DNA from: Deltaproteobacteria bacterium
GTDB taxonomy: Bacteria > Desulfobacterota > DSM-4660 > Desulfatiglandales > HGW-15
DNA: 7,060 nucleotides
Direction of reading: 5' to 3'
Assembly (NCBI GenBank): GCA_024641835.1
Contig: JAHECH010000221.1
Span: 1 to 7,060 of the forward strand
Made by a program: the position numbers and the translations under genes. This document shows positions 6,338 through 7,060 of the stretch, in pieces (positions within the stretch are counted from its first letter, which is position 1; the number at the start of each line of letters is the position of its first letter). A model generated the notes under the pieces. That model worked only from the letters and a program-made list of their open reading frames with translations. It was not told where the DNA came from and searched no databases.

Positions 6338-6381
6338 CGTGGGGGGGGTTTAAAGCTCCCCTTTACCCGATTGGGCGTTTC
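6338..6381 (+). repeat. Dispersed hairpin repeat, copy B
   Basis: The core GGGGGGTT-TAA-AGCTCCCC (6343-6361) folds like copy A. One A-U pair of copy A is replaced by G-U, so pairing is kept although the base changed. It continues TTTACCCGATTGGGCG, matching copy A's TTTACCCCATTAGACG at most positions. Conservation of the fold between two distant intergenic sites indicates a mobile or functional element rather than chance. Confidence 0.6.
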
Positions 6382-6426
6382 TTTTGAAGAAGTTAAAGGC
6401 ACGCTTGAATACATGATGCCCTTCAT

Positions 6427-6801
6427 TCACTTAGATAATATATGATTGGTTGTTACATCAGAGATCAATTTATCGCCTTCTCCGTAAACAGAGGTTCGAA
6501 CAATGCTTACCAGTTTCCCGCGCTTTACGAACGTGGCAATTGCCTTGAATGTCCCCTCTGATTGATTACTGATAAAATGAGCATTTAAACTTATGGCCAA
6601 AGGAAAACCTTTCATTCCCTCAGCCGCCTGAGTAGATCCCAGGACCAGAATGGTTGCACAAACGTCTGCGAACCACAAAATCGCCCCAACATGAACAACT
6701 CCATAAGGGTTTTTTATGCCGGAGAGAATTGGCATTTCCGCTACAACTCGGTCCCTGGTTTGTTCGAGAACTGAGAATCCAATTGAACCTTTAAATTCCA
6801 T
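6427..6801 (-). CDS. PaaI-family hotdog thioesterase
   Basis: The 124-residue product has the hotdog pattern of PaaI-type acyl-CoA thioesterases: a start strand GFSVLEQTRDRVVAEMPI, the loop NPYGVVH, then H37-V-G-A-I-L-W-F-A45-D46 on the central helix, corresponding to the family motif HGGxxxxxAD with Asp46 the likely catalytic residue (the first Gly is Val here). Later come LNAHFIS, a GTFKAIATFVKRGKLVSIVRTSVY strand pair (split as GTFKAIATFVKRG and KLVSIVRTSVY) and a C-terminal NHILSK. Such enzymes hydrolyse acyl- or aryl-acyl-CoA esters in the cytosol; the substrate is not predictable. It is slightly shorter than typical members (about 130-150 residues). GC content over 6421-6780 is about 44% by hand count, clearly below the neighbours, which suggests a different origin. 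Only a weak GAGAAAAT precedes the ATG. An attC-like palindrome ends 22 bases upstream of the start, the position expected for an integron cassette gene. Confidence 0.82.
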   Translation of the reverse strand: MEFKGSIGFSVLEQTRDRVVAEMPILSGIKNPYGVVHVGAILWFADVCATILVLGSTQAAEGMKGFPLAISLNAHFISNQSEGTFKAIATFVKRGKLVSIVRTSVYGEGDKLISDVTTNHILSK

Positions 6802-6823
6802 ATTTTCTCGTTTTCTGAGAGCC

Positions 6824-6899
6824 GCCTAACGCCATGGGCTTCAGCCGCGGCGCGTCACGATGATAACGGCGCGCCACCGGCTGCAAGCGCTTGATACTC
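6824..6899 (-). other. attC-like recombination site (degenerate on one side)
   Basis: On the minus strand this imperfect palindrome ends in GTTAGGC (6830-6824), a perfect fit to the integron core site GTTRRRY. On the plus strand CAGCCG (6842-6847) pairs with CGGCTG (6878-6883). TT/AA and GC/GC pairs follow after skipping the unpaired C6884, the kind of extrahelical base that attC sites use to mark strand choice. An inner helix GGCGCG (6849-6854) with CGCGCC (6870-6875) closes a 15-base loop. The opposite outer core, expected as RYYYAAC on the minus strand, reads GAGTATC and is degraded. The site lies directly before the thioesterase gene. It could instead be an unrelated palindromic repeat. 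Confidence 0.5.
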
Positions 6900-6918
6900 A
6901 TTAAGGCCTCCTAATGAG
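6897..6918. repeat. 7-bp inverted repeat
   Basis: CTCATTA (6897-6903) and TAATGAG (6912-6918) are perfect inverted repeats around AGGCCTCC. An alternative hairpin GCCTC (6906-6910) with GAGGC (6916-6920) overlaps it. It may be an operator-like site or a transcript hairpin. It lies 10 bases before a good Shine-Dalgarno-like AAGGAG at 6929-6934. Confidence 0.4.
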
Positions 6919-6920
6919 GC

Positions 6921-7060
6921 ATCTTACTAAGGAGAGCAATATATTGTTTGCATTTTGCGGGGCATGGGCATTTTCTTTCGTTCCAAGTCCGCCAGAGGTG
7001 GCCACGTCTCCCGGCCTGGCCCGCCTGAGTTATTGCCAAATGGCATGTCAAGAGGAAACT
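6921..7060. other. Right edge of the window, no certain gene
   Basis: AAGGAG at 6929-6934 is followed 9 bases later by TTG at 6944, which opens a frame that runs without a stop to the window edge (39 codons, beginning L-F-A-F-C-G-A-W). An ATG at 6963 opens a second frame that is also unbroken to the edge. Neither product is recognisable, so I do not call a gene. A 12-base palindrome TGCCAAATGGCA lies at 7034-7045. Confidence 0.3.

Larger units (their letters stand above)
6107..6426. other. Repeat-rich intergenic region
   Basis: This 320-base stretch between two leftward genes has no coding sequence I trust. It contains a hairpin GGCAAG/CTTGCC at 6168-6183 (GGCAAGCTTGCTTGCC), dense CCCGGG-type palindromes around 6235-6290, an inverted repeat GGGAC (6287-6291) with GTCCC (6307-6311), and hairpin repeat copy B at 6338-6381. 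The composition is much more GC-rich than the thioesterase gene beside it. The promoter of the cyclotransferase gene must lie here or further upstream; I see no clear box pair. Confidence 0.5.

Noticed and set aside
6071..6445. Plus-strand 124-residue open frame
   Set aside because: It begins inside the antisense of the cyclotransferase gene and crosses palindromes and the hairpin repeat; the product is Gly/Pro-rich with no domain, and the frame is open mainly because of GC-rich repeat sequence.
7046..7051. TTGACA on the minus strand as a -35 box
   Set aside because: No acceptable -10 hexamer lies 15-19 bases downstream on that strand.
1..7060. CRISPR array, tRNA, rRNA or transposase
   Set aside because: I saw no regularly spaced direct repeats, no cloverleaf or rRNA segment, and no transposase-like protein in any frame.

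Overview
The window looks like chromosomal DNA from an anaerobic or micro-aerobic Desulfobacterota-type bacterium (formerly Deltaproteobacteria). Three things suggest this: an in-frame UGA at a redox-active position (selenocysteine use is common in that group), a Tat-exported DUF362 protein paired with a DUF6599-like lipoprotein, and G+C near 55% in most genes. The assignment is an inference from gene content; no rRNA, tRNA or other phylogenetic marker is present.

Layout. Bases 1-2026 hold a leftward cluster: an apparent remnant of an MFS transporter gene (about 1857-2026), a Tat-signal DUF362 protein (724-1812), and a DUF6599-like probable lipoprotein (2-727) whose start overlaps the DUF362 stop by 4 bases. 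The last 70 or so codons of the lipoprotein ORF run through hairpin-rich sequence that looks intergenic. A divergent spacer of about 260 bases follows. Then comes a rightward gene, 2290-2859, encoding a thioredoxin-fold protein with the active site U-I-G-C, where U is an in-frame TGA at 2389-2391. Translation that treats TGA as stop would miss the active site and give a 150-residue fragment starting at 2407. Next, also rightward, is a complete family GH15 glucoamylase-like enzyme (2928-4970). A convergent spacer follows, then a leftward exported glutaminyl-peptide cyclotransferase (5279-6106), a repeat-rich spacer, and a leftward, AT-richer PaaI-type hotdog thioesterase (6427-6801). Just upstream of the thioesterase start is an imperfect palindrome that ends in GTTAGGC on the thioesterase strand and has one unpaired base in its stem. 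This resembles a degenerate integron attC site.

How the parts relate. The DUF362 and DUF6599-like genes are probably co-translated and both act outside the cytoplasm. The selenoprotein and the GH15 gene share direction and are 68 bases apart, so they may be co-transcribed, but no biochemical link is evident. The cyclotransferase and the thioesterase look like independent genes. A C-rich/G-rich hairpin element occurs at 5229-5270 and 6338-6381, with a possible weaker relative in reverse orientation near 48-70, so the spacers seem to carry a dispersed repeat family.

The most notable item is the UGA-encoded thioredoxin-like selenoprotein. Second is the attC-like palindrome next to a lone AT-rich gene.
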